Part shown: positions 5,945-6,761 of the stretch, piece by piece | Layout of the letters: every line of letters begins with the position of its first letter | How positions within the stretch are numbered: position 1 is the first letter of the stretch | Source: Desulfobacteraceae bacterium | GTDB lineage: Bacteria; Desulfobacterota; Desulfobacteria; Desulfobacterales; JAUWMJ01 | Assembly: GCA_030612225.1 (NCBI GenBank) | Contig: JAUWOH010000167.1 | Location: 1-6,761 of the forward strand | Reading direction: 5' to 3' | Length of the DNA stretch: 6,761 nucleotides | Notes under the pieces: model-generated | Seen by the model: only the letters and a program-made list of their open reading frames with translations | Databases searched by the model: none | What the model was told of the DNA's origin: nothing | Translations under genes and position numbers: made by a program

Positions 5945-6761
5945 ATGAAGTTGAATAAATATTGTCCGGATAAACTATTGCCTGCCGAGGAAGCTATTAC
6001 TAAAATAAAAAGAGGCAACAGGATTTTTATCGGCACAGGATGCGGGGAACCCCAGCATTTAATCAGGGCCATGGTAAAAGACGAGAGCTTGCAGGATATT
6101 ATGATCTACCAGATGCTTTCGTCAACGCTTTCCGACTATATAGAAGATGAATTTTTTTTCAAACGGTTTTTTCTCAAACTTTTTTTTATAAGCAGTCAGA
6201 TGCGCAAGGCGGCTTTTGAAGGAAAAATTGATTATTTACCGACTTATCTTTCCCAGATACCAAGGCTGTTTGCAAGCCAGCGTATAGGCCTTGATGTTGC
6301 TCTCATACAGGTAAGTCCTCCTGATAAATTCGGATATTGCAGCCTGGGAGTATCGGTTGATATCACAAAATCCGGCATGGAAAACTCAAAAATAGTTATC
6401 GCACAGGTAAACCCGATAATGCCCAGAACATGGGGAGACAGTTTTGTTCACGTTGACGATATCGACTACCTTGTTCAACATGAAGAACCGCTTGTCGAAG
6501 CACTGCCGAGAATAAAAAACAACAAAATTGCTTCAAGAATCGGGTTTTACATAAACCAGCTTGTGCATGACGGAGCTACGCTACAGATAGGATTCGGAAA
6601 TTTACCATCTGCCATATTAGAACACCTGAAGAATAAAAAAGATTTGGGGATACATACTCAGCTTATTACCGATGCCTTTCTTCCGTTGTTTGAAAAAAAT
6701 GTTATTACAAATAAGAAAAAATCACTTCTTCCCGGAAGGGTAGTAGCCTCACTATGCATGG
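5945..6761 (+). CDS. Acetyl-CoA hydrolase/transferase family protein, N-terminal part (3' end outside window)
   Basis: The frame is open from the ATG at 5945 to the window end: 272 residues with no stop. An in-frame TAA directly precedes the ATG, and AGGGAG lies seven bases upstream, so the start is firm. The sequence follows the acetyl-CoA hydrolase/transferase (4-hydroxybutyrate or acetate CoA-transferase) family: GTGCGEP near 30-36, a DYLPTYLSQIPRLF segment at 96-109, VSPPDKFGYCSLG at 123-135, LQIGFGNLPSAIL at 213-225, then GIHTQLITDA at 235-244 and PGRVVASLCM at the edge. Such enzymes move CoA between carboxylic acids through a glutamyl-CoA intermediate. Here the position of the usual catalytic Glu (H[ST]EM) is Gln239. 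The missing half could include a GNAT domain, as in known fusions, but this cannot be seen. The substrate is unknown. Confidence 0.87.
   Translation, partial: MKLNKYCPDKLLPAEEAITKIKRGNRIFIGTGCGEPQHLIRAMVKDESLQDIMIYQMLSSTLSDYIEDEFFFKRFFLKLFFISSQMRKAAFEGKIDYLPTYLSQIPRLFASQRIGLDVALIQVSPPDKFGYCSLGVSVDITKSGMENSKIVIAQVNPIMPRTWGDSFVHVDDIDYLVQHEEPLVEALPRIKNNKIASRIGFYINQLVHDGATLQIGFGNLPSAILEHLKNKKDLGIHTQLITDAFLPLFEKNVITNKKKSLLPGRVVASLCM

Overview
The window looks like chromosomal DNA of a deltaproteobacterium (Desulfobacterota, probably a Desulfobacterales-type anaerobe). The base composition is moderately AT-rich by eye. The strongest taxonomic signal is an elongation factor G of the type shared by mitochondria, spirochaetes, planctomycetes and deltaproteobacteria (mtEFG1/spdEFG1-like). 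The other genes (orphan receiver, ElbB, Smr protein, acetyl-CoA hydrolase/transferase family protein) fit this assignment but do not prove it. I see no rRNA, tRNA, CRISPR array, insertion sequence or phage gene.

Layout. On the left, two plus-strand genes: the 3' part of a gene whose product ends in a HEPN-like RNxxAH motif (3-584, cut by the window edge), then a stand-alone CheY-like receiver (786-1163). Convergent to these is a block of four minus-strand genes. In transcription order they are an Smr-domain protein (about 5693 to 4971), the DJ-1/PfpI-family protein ElbB (4897-4244), EF-G (4102-2018) and a small RecA/KaiC-like P-loop ATPase (1923-1216). On the right, divergent from the Smr gene across an AT-rich control region, is the 5' part of an acetyl-CoA hydrolase/transferase family gene (5945 to the window end).

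Control signals. The ElbB-EF-G gap carries two candidate minus-strand promoters flanking a 10-bp-stem hairpin with a T-tract. The hairpin may be the terminator for elbB, an attenuator in the EF-G leader, or both. The ATPase gene has its own strong ribosome binding site and is probably read through from the EF-G gene. The Smr/CoA-transferase gap holds a perfect 7-bp inverted repeat overlapping a candidate promoter of the CoA-transferase gene.

The genes do not form one obvious pathway. The minus-strand block mixes translation (EF-G), a nucleic-acid-linked Smr protein, an ElbB-type protein and an ATPase of unknown role. No new defence or mobile system is evident. The points most worth a second look are the mitochondrial-type EF-G with its leader, the Gln at the usual catalytic Glu position of the CoA-transferase family protein, and the HEPN-like fragment beside a lone receiver.
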